Below are positions 17,807 to 28,136 of a DNA stretch of 64,000 nt, piece after piece (the first letter of the stretch is position 1; each line of letters starts with the position of its first letter). This DNA comes from Butyrivibrio sp. YAB3001 (GTDB lineage: Bacteria; Bacillota; Clostridia; Lachnospirales; Lachnospiraceae): assembly GCF_900112195.1 (NCBI RefSeq), contig NZ_FOKR01000002.1, positions 303,794 through 367,793 on the forward strand. The letters run 5' to 3'. The notes under the pieces are model-generated. The model saw nothing but the letters and a program-made list of their open reading frames with translations. It searched no databases and was not told the origin of the DNA. A program made the position numbers and the translations under genes.

Positions 17807-20800
17807 TTATTCGTTGTTTTCTGATCTGTTTTTAGTATCATCTTCTGTAGTATCTTCAGGGCTCTCTTTACTTGTTTTTTCTTCGTTTTCCGCCTTTTCT
17901 TTCTCTGTTTTCTCTTCCTTACTGTCGTCGTAAAATAGCTGTTCCTTGCTATCAATCATTTCTGTAACCTTTTCATTTATAGAATTGAACATCTCAGGGA
18001 ATTTCTTTCTGTTCCGTCTTATAATGATCAGATTTACTACCAGAATAACTATTCCGACTATAACAATCAAAACCAGCAAAATAATGTACTTATATATCTC
18101 ACGCTTAGCCTTAACAAATTGAATATTTAGCGTAAAGTTGTTACCCTCCACGTCATAAAGGCTGTAATCTCCCATCATTCCTTTCTTTTCCAAATGCTGT
18201 TTAGAGCCGTCATCATTATCAATTACATAAACCTCATAGTTTTTGAAAACTTCAACCAGTTTTCTTTCCGGTCTGAAGCGTATCTGATGGGATGCACTTC
18301 CATCATCTGGCACAGTGACAGTCAAAGTTTCATAATCATTAAGATTAGTTATTGTCTTAAGGTCGATATTATTTGCGTTTTTCAGAAGTCCTTCGATGGT
18401 GTAATTGGCATACTTTTCAATCTGAAGTCTTTCATTTTCCTTGAATTTGCCATCCACCATCAATTCACCCTGATAAAATCCGTCATTATCAGATGTAAGC
18501 TCATCGCAGATAGTTGTTCTGTACTTGATATATCTGGCAGTGATCACCTCATCAGTCGTAATATCATCAATTTTATCTATATCCCAGTCCACATAATATC
18601 CTTCTTTTTCATTTACTTTGGGATATTCACTTTCATTTATTGACTGGCCGTATTTTTTCTTTTGCTTTCTTATAAGTTCTTTTCCATCAATTAAATCCTC
18701 GTCCTCAAGGATAAAAGAAATAGTCATGTCAGAAAATGCTGCAGAAGCTCTTTCATCCGCATGCCCAATAGGCTCAGCTTTTTTGCTGTAGCTTATCCTA
18801 TCAATTCCACCAAGCTCATCACTAATAAAAAAGTTGTCTCTGACAATTCCCGCATCATCCACATGCCCGGCAACTGCTCCATACCATCTTGTTGCATTCT
18901 GTATCTTAATAAGAGACATACAGTCGGAAATATGCATTCCATCACCTGCGATGCCGCCAACATATGCACCGCCGTCAAGGATTCCCCCGGACTTGGATTT
19001 CACAATATAAGACAACGACCTTCCACAAATTCCGCCCACAAACTCTCCGGAATTAGAAGAAATATTTCCCATATTTACGCAGCCATATATTGTTCCCATT
19101 TCCTGAAGACCGCATATACCGCTGGCATAATTCTTCTCGGAAGTAACGTTGTTGTAGTTGGTATTACCACGAAGAACACATTTAGTTATAAAAGAAGTAT
19201 TCAGTTTTGTATCCTTTATTCCTGTAATGTCGCTTTCCTTGTCATATTCGTATTCTATAGCCATTGCACCGGCAATGCCCGCTGTATCTATGTCTCCTTC
19301 CACATTTCCATAGTTAATACACTCATCAACAGTTGCATCCGTGCATTCTTGAGCTTCCTCAAGGGAAACATCTGAATAAATGCCAGTATAGTCTTTTTCC
19401 AGAACTCCATCCACCGCATCAGTAAAAAGAAGCATGATAGTATTGAACTGATCAGACATTTGCTGAAGATCATCCACAAGAACACCTGTCGCATTGTTAA
19501 GCTCAGAGCTTAAGATTCCAAAGTTATCGTTCATTCCCTTCATGTTATCGACAAATGCTGTGGTATGCATTTTATATTCATCACTAAATTGCGGAAAAGC
19601 AATGCTATCTCTCCCGGCAACATCCCCAAGTATTGATCTGGTCTGATTTCCTGCTTCCTTAAGCTCCCCTGCAGCGCTTTCAAGAGAATTCATAGCCTTA
19701 ACCGCATCCTGCCTCACATCGTTTGCTGCAAGAGGAATATAATTCTCAGCTATTGTCAAAAGAGTGGATGTGGCACTTTCCATATCCTCATCAAAAAAGT
19801 AGATGTTATTTAGTGCATCGTATCCCGTTCTGCTGCTATCTGTTGGATTAACCCATCTTTCTTTTGCATAGGTATTTGCTGCCTGTTCTGCCTTAAGCTT
19901 TGCATTCGAAGAAAGCGCCGCATCAGTGGCATTCCTTGCAAGTTTATCTCCGGTATCAAGCACTGGAAATTCTGCATCATCAGAAGCATGCTTCCAAACA
20001 CCACTTTCCGCAAACTTCTCACCATTTTCTATAAACCCAAATATTGCGGCATGGCTTGCATCGTCATGGGTATTGTCATAGGCAGTATTCCAGCCCGTAT
20101 AATCGGCAACTGTTCCGTCAGAGAGGTAAAAATCTATTGCATCAACCGCATCTACAGCCGCTTTTTCTATTCCTCCATTGTAAATATAGTAATTGTAAAA
20201 AGGTGTTTTTGCCCTTTTTAACAGTTCGTAGTACTGAGATGTGCCATTATCCAGAACACTTTTTGCATTATTGTACTGTTCCAGCGTATCTCCATCTAAA
20301 TAGCTCTCAATTTCAAGATGTGAAACTGCATCTTTTATGTTTTGTGCAGAATCCCCTGCATTACCGATGGCATTTACCGTATGGTCCATTGCGCCGCCAT
20401 CTTTTGACGCCTCCTCCATAACATAATCAACTCTCGAAAAAGCTTCAGAAGCAGCACCCGAAATACCGTTTGCATAATCTATGGTTCCGTCTGCAATAAA
20501 CTTTACCTCGGTCAGTGCTCCATCTGTAAACTGTTGAATATTTGAAAGTCTGTTTGTAATAGTTGCAGACTGATTCTTGGTATCTCTAAGTGTTGCTGTG
20601 ACATAATCATGAAGCTTACCGATAGCTTCTGAAAGCTGATACGCGATGTCTGTACTAAGATCAACAGTTATATAAGGCTCAGCCTGGCCTACTATGCCTC
20701 CGACATCTTTTCGTCCAAGGATACTGCCAGTGTTAGTGCATTTGTACATATATCCGGACTGTCTTCCAGCTATGCCTCCGACGTTATATCCCACATGCTC

Positions 20801-21703
20801 GTAGCCAATATCACCTATATTTATACAATTTGTAATGATGCCTATAGAATTACCTGCAATTCCTCCCGTATCCGATGCTGTCACATCAGCTTTAGCCTCT
20901 TCTGAAACGCTCTTAGAATTCTTAACAAGGGAAATAGCTTTATTAAGCGTCCCCATAGCATCAATGGTGATTGTTGTATCTTCATTAGAAGTATTGATCA
21001 TAGCCTCATTGGTACAATCACTGATATTACCCATATTCAAACCGCAAATACCGCCGGTAAAATGTACTCCGTGAACATACCCTTCAGCGGAGCAATTCTC
21101 AATTACTCCCGAAAGCTGGTTTGTTCCTGTGATAGCGCCTACATAATCGTTGCCGGTTATAACGCCCTTGAAATTGCATTTAATAATCCGTCCATAATTA
21201 TTCGCTGCAATCCCTCCGAGCATTATCTGCTGGCCTGAAGGAATAATATCTCCTTCCACTTTGAGATCACTGATAAGACCACTTTTTTGCACAACAACAA
21301 AAAGACCGCTGTAGGACATATCATTGTCAATGCTAAGATCACTTATAGTATGGCCGCCGCCATAAAACTCACCGCCAAAAGAAGGGATGGAATTAAAGTC
21401 CACACCCCTAAGTGAGATATCAGAAGTAAGAAACACTCTCTTATTTAATGACCAGGTATCCAATCGGCAGTCCTGTGCAAATTTCAAAAAATCATCCACA
21501 CTACTTATGGTTATTTCTTCTTTTTCTTCAGGAATTTCAGACTCTATCTGCTCCTTGATATCTGCATCCACATCTGTCTCATTCTCTATTGCAATTTCCT
21601 GCGCTCCGGTTGTGATTTCTTCCCCTGTTTCAGCCATAACAGATAATGCCGGAGTTGTAAAAAATATCGTTCCAAGAAAAAATGCGCATATTCTCTTTTT
21701 CAT
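17807..21703 (-). CDS. Giant membrane-anchored surface protein with GLUG-like repeats
   Basis: This protein of 1298 residues starts at an ATG (21703) overlapping the stop of the MMPL gene. A signal peptide (KKRICAFFLGTIFFTTPALS) is followed by GLUG-like beta-solenoid repeats at about 45-330 (for example GGIAANNYGRIIKCNFKGVI, GGICGLNMGNISDCTNEA, GGIAGRQSGYMYKCTNTGSI). A long alpha-helical section follows at about 350-780, then a second set of repeats at about 800-960. Next come a beta-rich domain, one membrane helix near 1205-1230 and a cytoplasmic tail of almost only Lys, Glu, Asp, Ser and Thr. The layout suggests a cell-surface protein working with the coupled MMPL transporter. Its function is unknown. 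Confidence 0.8.
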   Translation of the reverse strand: MKKRICAFFLGTIFFTTPALSVMAETGEEITTGAQEIAIENETDVDADIKEQIESEIPEEKEEITISSVDDFLKFAQDCRLDTWSLNKRVFLTSDISLRGVDFNSIPSFGGEFYGGGHTISDLSIDNDMSYSGLFVVVQKSGLISDLKVEGDIIPSGQQIMLGGIAANNYGRIIKCNFKGVITGNDYVGAITGTNQLSGVIENCSAEGYVHGVHFTGGICGLNMGNISDCTNEAMINTSNEDTTITIDAMGTLNKAISLVKNSKSVSEEAKADVTASDTGGIAGNSIGIITNCINIGDIGYEHVGYNVGGIAGRQSGYMYKCTNTGSILGRKDVGGIVGQAEPYITVDLSTDIAYQLSEAIGKLHDYVTATLRDTKNQSATITNRLSNIQQFTDGALTEVKFIADGTIDYANGISGAASEAFSRVDYVMEEASKDGGAMDHTVNAIGNAGDSAQNIKDAVSHLEIESYLDGDTLEQYNNAKSVLDNGTSQYYELLKRAKTPFYNYYIYNGGIEKAAVDAVDAIDFYLSDGTVADYTGWNTAYDNTHDDASHAAIFGFIENGEKFAESGVWKHASDDAEFPVLDTGDKLARNATDAALSSNAKLKAEQAANTYAKERWVNPTDSSRTGYDALNNIYFFDEDMESATSTLLTIAENYIPLAANDVRQDAVKAMNSLESAAGELKEAGNQTRSILGDVAGRDSIAFPQFSDEYKMHTTAFVDNMKGMNDNFGILSSELNNATGVLVDDLQQMSDQFNTIMLLFTDAVDGVLEKDYTGIYSDVSLEEAQECTDATVDECINYGNVEGDIDTAGIAGAMAIEYEYDKESDITGIKDTKLNTSFITKCVLRGNTNYNNVTSEKNYASGICGLQEMGTIYGCVNMGNISSNSGEFVGGICGRSLSYIVKSKSGGILDGGAYVGGIAGDGMHISDCMSLIKIQNATRWYGAVAGHVDDAGIVRDNFFISDELGGIDRISYSKKAEPIGHADERASAAFSDMTISFILEDEDLIDGKELIRKQKKKYGQSINESEYPKVNEKEGYYVDWDIDKIDDITTDEVITARYIKYRTTICDELTSDNDGFYQGELMVDGKFKENERLQIEKYANYTIEGLLKNANNIDLKTITNLNDYETLTVTVPDDGSASHQIRFRPERKLVEVFKNYEVYVIDNDDGSKQHLEKKGMMGDYSLYDVEGNNFTLNIQFVKAKREIYKYIILLVLIVIVGIVILVVNLIIIRRNRKKFPEMFNSINEKVTEMIDSKEQLFYDDSKEEKTEKEKAENEEKTSKESPEDTTEDDTKNRSENNE

Positions 21704-21704
21704 A

Positions 21705-24155
21705 TCAGATATTCTCCCCTTCACTATCTTCAATCATCTGAATGTCCCCATTTTCAACATAAGCGCTGATATTTCCCTTTACCACAGCATGAACCACCCC
21801 GGTTATATTGCCATCAATATGTCCGCGCACCATGCCGTCAATTCGCATTGAGCCTGATTTTTGTTTAGTCTGGATAGGCATGTTCATGACAAAGGCGGAA
21901 AGTTCAATTACCTTATCTCCCACCAAAAGAATCTGTGGCAAAACAAACATAGTTATCAAAATTGAGATGATTGTTCCTCTTCCAAGGCACTTACCTATAC
22001 CATAAATAGCACAGTCAGAAGTCATTTTTCCGATTAGGGTTCCTGCGACAGCAAGCATAGTTCCTGAAGTAATAATAGTCGGGAATGAAAGATTCATCGT
22101 ATTTATGATTGCATCTCTTTTTCCCATAGTAGAACGAAGTTCAGTGTATCTTCCCGCTATAACAATCGCATAGTCGATATTTGCGCCCATCTGTATTGAA
22201 CTGACAATCAGGTATCCCAGGAAAAAGAGATTGTCGTGCTCAATAGCAGGTACCGAAAAGTTAATCCAGATGCAGCCCTGAATGACCGCAATAAGAAGAA
22301 CCGGCATACCTGCTGATTTGAACGAGAATAAAAGAACTACCAGTACCGCAAGAATCGATATTACGCTTGTAACCGTATTATCTCTTCCAAAGCATTTCTT
22401 AAGATCATATTGGCTGACAGATTCCCCAACCACATAAATCTTATCAGCATCATAGTATTTTTCAGCTACAGTATGCATATGCTCTATGTAACTAAAGGTC
22501 TCATCCGACTCCTGAGGAAGATTGAGATACACGATCATTCTGGAAAAATCTTCACCCTGAAGCTGTTTCTTTGCAAAATTCATCATTCTGTTTGCATCAT
22601 CAAGCTTTTTCATCAGCTCATCATCAAGAGTAACATAGCCCTCTTTTACCTCTTTATATACGAACATGAACATGTCAATAAGCGGCACTTTATAGCTTGC
22701 AAGACCATTTACAACTTTGGCATAGTCAGCATCATTTACTGCAAATGCAGTATAAATAAGTTCTGCCACTTCATAATCAATATTTAAAAGTTCTGAAAAC
22801 TGTCTTGGAGTTAGCTTTTCAGTAAGAGTATAGCCATTTAGCGCTTCCGTGTTTGCAAGGCCTGTGATTGAGGATATCTTTCCTTCAGCCATCAGATCTT
22901 CGATAAGATGTTTTTCTTTTTCATAATCACCCGAAGGAAAAACAAGAGCCACCATATTGTCTGATCGAAAATTTTCATCCTGGAGGTTTTGAGCTTTCTG
23001 TACTTCATTTATAAGTGGCGGAGTTATTTGCGAATAGCCGTAAACATAAGGAGTTTTTGATGATATTCTGTTTGCCAGAATAATTACTATTACAAATGCA
23101 GGCGCGATTATAAATCTTGTGGCATAAGCGAATTTCCCTACAAACGGAATCTGAGGAATGAAGTTTTTATGCTTTGTCTTCTCCATAAGATTTGCAAAAA
23201 GCATTATTATTCCCGGCATCAAAAGAAATACTGACAAAAGACTAAGGATTATGGCCTTTATCAGTACTATTCCCATATCTCTGCCTATCCCAAACTGCAT
23301 AAAGAGCATGGCAACAAGACCACCGATAGTTGTAAGTGAGCTGCCTGAAATTTCAGGAATTGATTTGGAAAGCGCAATAATGCAAGCTTCTCTGAAATCA
23401 AGAATCTCATGCTCTTCTTTATAGCGGTTTAGGAAAATAACCGCATAGTCTACTGAGAGTGCCAATTGCAGCACTATAGTCACAGAATCAGAGACAAAAG
23501 AAATTGTACCTAATAAGAAATTGGTTCCAATCTGTAACAGAGCTGCACTTCCAAATGTGAGCAAGAGAACCGGCACTTCAGCGTATGCCTGCGATGTAAA
23601 GATAAGTACAGCAACAACGACTATTACAACGATGATGGAAATAACACTCATCTCCTTATTGATAAGCTCAGATTGAATATCTCCAAGAGTCGTTGAAAGA
23701 TAATAATCATAGTTTTTAAAATACTCTTTAACCTGGTCCAAAAGGACAAGGCACTGTTCATCTTTTTCATCATAATCAAAAGTGATATTAAAAAGCGCAG
23801 AGCCATTATTATAGTGTTTGTCAGTATCATCAACTTCTGCTGAAAATACGCCGTCCATCGCCTCAAGCTCATCTTTTATAATAAGCGCGCGGTCGTAAGG
23901 CAGATTTGCCACCATGACTTTTACTGAGCCATAGGTAGTAAACTGTTCATCCATGATATCCAGACCAAGTCTTGTTTCTGAAGTGGCTGGCAGATATTTT
24001 GCAAGTTGATTTTCAACGCTCACCCAGTTTCGTGATATTACTGAGAAAATACACAGAATTGTGTAAATAAGAAAAAAGAGATTGCGCTTATCCACGATAA
24101 AAGCGCAGATTTTGAGCATGACGTTGTTGACGCCTTTTTCTTCTTTAGTATCCAT
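21705..24155 (-). CDS. MMPL/RND-superfamily membrane transporter
   Basis: The 816-residue protein has the duplicated RND plan: one helix, an outside loop, five or six helices, then the same again. The first half contains VLQLALSVDYAVIFLNRYKE (near 238), GSSLTTIGGLVAMLFMQFGI and a large loop around 390-610. The second half contains SSIQMGANIDYAIVIAGRY and TSGTMLAVAGTLIG. The Asp-Tyr-Ala motifs in both halves are the proton-relay sites of MMPL proteins. The C-terminal tail (MRIDGMVRGHIDGNITG and on) is an unusual run of short Gly/Ile/Val beta repeats. The start follows GGGGGAGAGAA. It is coupled to the giant surface protein behind it. MmpL-like proteins export lipids or peptides; the substrate here is unknown. 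Confidence 0.88.
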   Translation of the reverse strand: MDTKEEKGVNNVMLKICAFIVDKRNLFFLIYTILCIFSVISRNWVSVENQLAKYLPATSETRLGLDIMDEQFTTYGSVKVMVANLPYDRALIIKDELEAMDGVFSAEVDDTDKHYNNGSALFNITFDYDEKDEQCLVLLDQVKEYFKNYDYYLSTTLGDIQSELINKEMSVISIIVVIVVVAVLIFTSQAYAEVPVLLLTFGSAALLQIGTNFLLGTISFVSDSVTIVLQLALSVDYAVIFLNRYKEEHEILDFREACIIALSKSIPEISGSSLTTIGGLVAMLFMQFGIGRDMGIVLIKAIILSLLSVFLLMPGIIMLFANLMEKTKHKNFIPQIPFVGKFAYATRFIIAPAFVIVIILANRISSKTPYVYGYSQITPPLINEVQKAQNLQDENFRSDNMVALVFPSGDYEKEKHLIEDLMAEGKISSITGLANTEALNGYTLTEKLTPRQFSELLNIDYEVAELIYTAFAVNDADYAKVVNGLASYKVPLIDMFMFVYKEVKEGYVTLDDELMKKLDDANRMMNFAKKQLQGEDFSRMIVYLNLPQESDETFSYIEHMHTVAEKYYDADKIYVVGESVSQYDLKKCFGRDNTVTSVISILAVLVVLLFSFKSAGMPVLLIAVIQGCIWINFSVPAIEHDNLFFLGYLIVSSIQMGANIDYAIVIAGRYTELRSTMGKRDAIINTMNLSFPTIITSGTMLAVAGTLIGKMTSDCAIYGIGKCLGRGTIISILITMFVLPQILLVGDKVIELSAFVMNMPIQTKQKSGSMRIDGMVRGHIDGNITGVVHAVVKGNISAYVENGDIQMIEDSEGENI

Positions 24156-24286
24156 TTCTCTCCCCCAAAAAGATTATGAATTCTTATAGAATTAATTTTA
24201 TGACCTTTAATGATATTACGCAAGGTTGTGGGGGGTATTGCAATTCTTTCAAAAAGGCATTTCAAATAGAAATGATTTGTATCATG

Positions 24287-24324
24287 TGAAAAAAGCTGCC
24301 CTACCATGAATGGTAGAACAGCTG
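24287..24324 (-). terminator. Intrinsic terminator after the retropepsin gene
   Basis: On the minus strand AGCTGTTCTACCA pairs with TGGTAGGGCAGCT around TTCA, followed by TTTTT. It lies five bases past the protease stop and isolates the two-gene unit from the MMPL gene. Confidence 0.85.
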
Positions 24325-24328
24325 ATAT

Positions 24329-24904
24329 TCATATTTTCTTAATTCCAAAGTGCCTGTCTAATGCATTCAAATAACCTTTACTAATTGCATTTTCAGGACA
24401 AGCAAGCAAAACGGTTTGTCCAGTAATTTTGCTTGTACCTATATGGTTATCCATCTTTTTTATGACATCCATCCCAAGCAGAATATTGCCTGTTGTATGT
24501 GGAGTTACTCTAACAGGAATATCATTAAATTCAAGATCATCAACAACTATTTTGTCAGCCAGTATACTGATTGCTACTCCCCTATAGCATTTTATAAAAC
24601 TCTCAGATTCATTGCGAAGATGACTGCTTGTAATGATATTCGTACTTTCTACACCATTTATAACAGATAGATTTTTTCTGTTATGTTTAACAACATCATC
24701 TAACAGTTGTTGAATCTGTGCATCAGTCCAACACAAGGTTCTTAAGGGAATTAAAATGCCATGAGCTCCTGTATCTATCTTAATACCTGATTGTCTTATG
24801 CTTGGATAAAAAATTGATTCTCCATGAATTCCATAAATATCAGACTTGAAATCGCATCTAAATTCTAAGCTCTTTGTAAGTGTTATTTCTAAAAAATCAG
24901 TCAT
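24329..24904 (-). CDS. Retropepsin-like aspartic protease
   Basis: The chosen start at 24904 overlaps the stop of the upstream gene as ATGACTGA, so translation is coupled; the frame is open for 20 more codons upstream but inside the other gene. The 191-residue protein has the catalytic aspartate motif IKIDTGAHGILIP with DTG at residues 44-46. It also has the C-terminal flap and hydrophobic motif GNILLGMDVIKKMD near 147, matching the hydrophobic-LLG-D pattern of single-domain retropepsins that work as dimers. There is no signal peptide or membrane segment, so it should act in the cytoplasm. The substrate is unknown. Such proteins are usually annotated only as aspartyl protease family. Confidence 0.75.
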   Translation of the reverse strand: MTDFLEITLTKSLEFRCDFKSDIYGIHGESIFYPSIRQSGIKIDTGAHGILIPLRTLCWTDAQIQQLLDDVVKHNRKNLSVINGVESTNIITSSHLRNESESFIKCYRGVAISILADKIVVDDLEFNDIPVRVTPHTTGNILLGMDVIKKMDNHIGTSKITGQTVLLACPENAISKGYLNALDRHFGIKKI

Positions 24905-25157
24905 ATATCGCAGCGTCCTCATCTTCATAGAATTTTGGCTGGAAAATGACTGTTGTTTTGCCATACTGTTTTTGTATTTTTTCTATTTCCTTATCATCTT
25001 TTGTGTTTTCATCACAAAAATACAGTATATCAAACCCATCACTGGTTGCAGTCTCTGGATTAATAAATACCCAAACTCCGTAAAGATCTGACAGTTGCTC
25101 AGGCACTACATGCATTCCAACTTTTAAATCATCTATTGTAAGTTTAGATTTAAACAT
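24897..25157 (-). CDS. Small protein coupled to the retropepsin-like protease
   Basis: The 86-residue product starts at 25157 (MFKSKLTIDDLKVGMHVVP), 11 bases after GAGAGG. The VGMHV start with following strands resembles small beta-barrel domains, but no family is recognised. It holds YGVWVFINPETA and a DILYFCDENTKDDKEIEKIQ segment, and ends with an acidic tail. It overlaps the protease gene by eight bases. It could be the substrate, an adaptor or a regulator of the protease. A TATAAT about 80 bases upstream (near 25243) may be its promoter, though no clear -35 is present. Confidence 0.7.
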   Translation of the reverse strand: MFKSKLTIDDLKVGMHVVPEQLSDLYGVWVFINPETATSDGFDILYFCDENTKDDKEIEKIQKQYGKTTVIFQPKFYEDEDAAIYD

Positions 25158-25316
25158 TGCAGTACCTCTCTTTCTAGAAAATGTTACTATGTTTCTCATT
25201 ATTTCCCTTATCTAGGCCCCACCTAAACATATTTCATGCATATTATAGCATCTTTCCAATCATTATAATATATCCCATAAAATACATTTACCAGCGCACC
25301 TAAAAGAAGAGATACT

Positions 25317-25587
25317 CCCTTTCAAGCAAGCTGCATATGGCGAAATTGCTACCGCAATTTCCCCATCGTACGTTGTCGCAGAATTCACCCAAACAATATT
25401 ATTCAAAAATCGCTAGCGCGATTCTTTCAAAATAAAAGGAGCGTCCCCTTTCAAGCAAGCTGCATATGGCGAAATTGCTACCGCAATTTCCCCATCGTAC
25501 GTTGTCGCAGAATTCACCCAATCAATATAATTCAAAAATCGCTAACGCGATTCTTTCAAAATAAAAGGAGCGTCCCCTTTCAAGCAA
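25317..25587. repeat. 129-bp tandem repeat, two full copies plus a partial third
   Basis: Copies span 25317-25445 and 25446-25574 and differ at only three bases; a third begins at 25575 and stops after CAAGCAAGCT. Each unit holds a 13-pair imperfect hairpin (ATGG-C-GAAATTGC, loop TACC) and a six-pair hairpin (AATCGC, loop TAGC or TAAC, GCGATT). The unit ends with AAAATAAAAGGAGCGTC, which is also one arm of the groEL terminator. No coding frame is evident. The near identity of the copies suggests a recent duplication. The gap between the retropepsin unit and groEL is otherwise empty. Confidence 0.85.
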
Positions 25588-25616
25588 GCTTGAGGGGATG
25601 CTCCTTTTATTTTGAA
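25557..25616 (-). terminator. groEL terminator, inner part of a long inverted repeat
   Basis: On the minus strand AAAATAAAAGGAGC-ATCCCC pairs with GGGG-ACGCTCCTTTTATTTT around a loop that itself contains CAAGCTTGCTTG. The pairing extends outward: 25509-25560 is a diverged mirror of 25610-25655, including CACCCAA/TTGGGTG and TATAATTCAAAAA/TTTTTGAATTATA. The small hairpins in the two arms differ in sequence. Confidence 0.85.
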
Positions 25617-25670
25617 ACCACTTCGTGGTTTTTGAATTATATTGTTTGGGTGAGCTTTGCTCGTTATCGC

Positions 25671-27323
<1,653 letters not shown>

Positions 27324-27356
27324 TTACTCCATGATATACGGATTTCTCCGTATTAC

Positions 27357-27641
27357 TCACTTGATAACTGCCAAAATGTCATTCTGCTTAACAATGATAA
27401 ATGTCTCATCATCAAGCTTTACTTCTGTTCCTGAATACTTAGAATAGATAACGTTGTCGCCAACCTTAACCTGCATCTTAACTTCCTTGCCATCTACCAT
27501 TCCACCAGGACCAACTGCGATAACTTCTGCCTGTTGTGGTTTCTCCTTCTCAGCGCCAGGAAGAACGATTCCTGATTTAGTAGTCTCCTCAGCCTCAAGA
27601 GCCTTCAGTACAACTCTGTCTGAAAGTGGTTCTAACTTCAT
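27357..27641 (-). CDS. groES: Co-chaperonin GroES (Hsp10)
   Basis: GroES caps the GroEL cage. The 94-residue protein has the family start [20 protein letters not shown], the mobile loop TKSGIVLPGAEKEKPQQA and the ending IVKQNDILAVIK. The ATG follows AAAGGAGG. It is the first gene of the operon, directly under CIRCE and a sigma-A promoter. Confidence 0.98.
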   Translation of the reverse strand: MKLEPLSDRVVLKALEAEETTKSGIVLPGAEKEKPQQAEVIAVGPGGMVDGKEVKMQVKVGDNVIYSKYSGTEVKLDDETFIIVKQNDILAVIK

Positions 27642-27688
27642 AATAAAGCCTCCTTTATATGTAATTTCATTCTTTTTTTATTTATCTG

Positions 27689-27715
27689 TTAGCACTCAGC
27701 TTTATCGAGTGCTAA
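27689..27715. promoter_or_regulatory. CIRCE operator (HrcA binding site)
   Basis: The perfect inverted repeat TTAGCACTC, nine bases, GAGTGCTAA is the canonical CIRCE element. It lies just downstream of the -10 box and about 50 bases before groES. HrcA, not encoded here, should repress groESL through it. Confidence 0.97.
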
Positions 27716-27727
27716 CTACTAGAAAAT

Positions 27728-27756
27728 ATATTAATTAGTTACTGCCCTATGTGCAA
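27728..27756 (-). promoter_or_regulatory. Sigma-A promoter of groESL
   Basis: On the minus strand TTGCAC (27751-27756) and TAATAT (27728-27733) are 17 bases apart. The start site would lie at about 27721, directly before CIRCE. Confidence 0.75.
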
Positions 27757-27903
27757 CCGTATATATTCCGATATATAATGCATATGCTAATTATTACTCT
27801 TTTTTTCTCTTATATACTCATTATTTCTACAAATATGTACGCAACCATTAAAAGTACTGATATATTCTTACTCTGCATCATTTTCTATCCTTTAAAGAAG
27901 AAC

Positions 27904-27988
27904 AAAGAGTTGCTTTGCAACTCTTTGCGCGCTGATGCGCGCAAGCGTTAGCTTGCATATACATTTGCGCATCAGTCGCATCCATAGC
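27904..27988. repeat. Clustered palindromes, structured intergenic repeat
   Basis: Adjacent hairpins are AAAGAGTTGC/GCAACTCTTT (loop TTT), GCGCGC/GCGCGC (loop TGAT) and AAGC/GCTT (loop GTTA). An alternative longer pairing joins CTGATGCGC (27932-27940) to GCGCATCAG (27967-27975). The end, CGCATCCATAGC, recurs exactly at 40981-40992. Together with the next element this explains most of the 27757-28136 gap, where I see no gene. Confidence 0.6.
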
Positions 27989-27994
27989 GGAGCG

Positions 27995-28041
27995 TTTTAT
28001 ATTTCATATGAATGCGAAGCAATTTACAATGAAATATAAAA
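27995..28041. repeat. 13-base inverted repeat
   Basis: TTTTATATTTCAT at 27995-28007 is the exact complement of ATGAAATATAAAA at 28029-28041, with a 21-base loop. It directly adjoins the amylase terminator and may be part of the same structured repeat. Confidence 0.55.
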
Positions 28042-28078
28042 GAGAGTGACCATACCAATGTATGATTCGCTCTCTTTA
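28030..28078 (-). terminator. Intrinsic terminator after the alpha-amylase gene
   Basis: On the minus strand AAAGAGAG...CATAC pairs with GTATG...CTCTCTTT, followed by TATATTT. It lies about 60 bases past the amylase stop. Confidence 0.7.
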
Positions 28079-28136
28079 ATGGTTAATCATAGCGTTGTCT
28101 TCCAATAATCAGTCGCATTATCAATTCTTCTAAATC

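Noticed and set aside
20044..20421. 125-residue open frame rich in His, Arg and Leu on the plus strand
   Set aside because: It lies wholly antisense to the giant surface protein, has no ribosome-binding site and has shadow-like composition.
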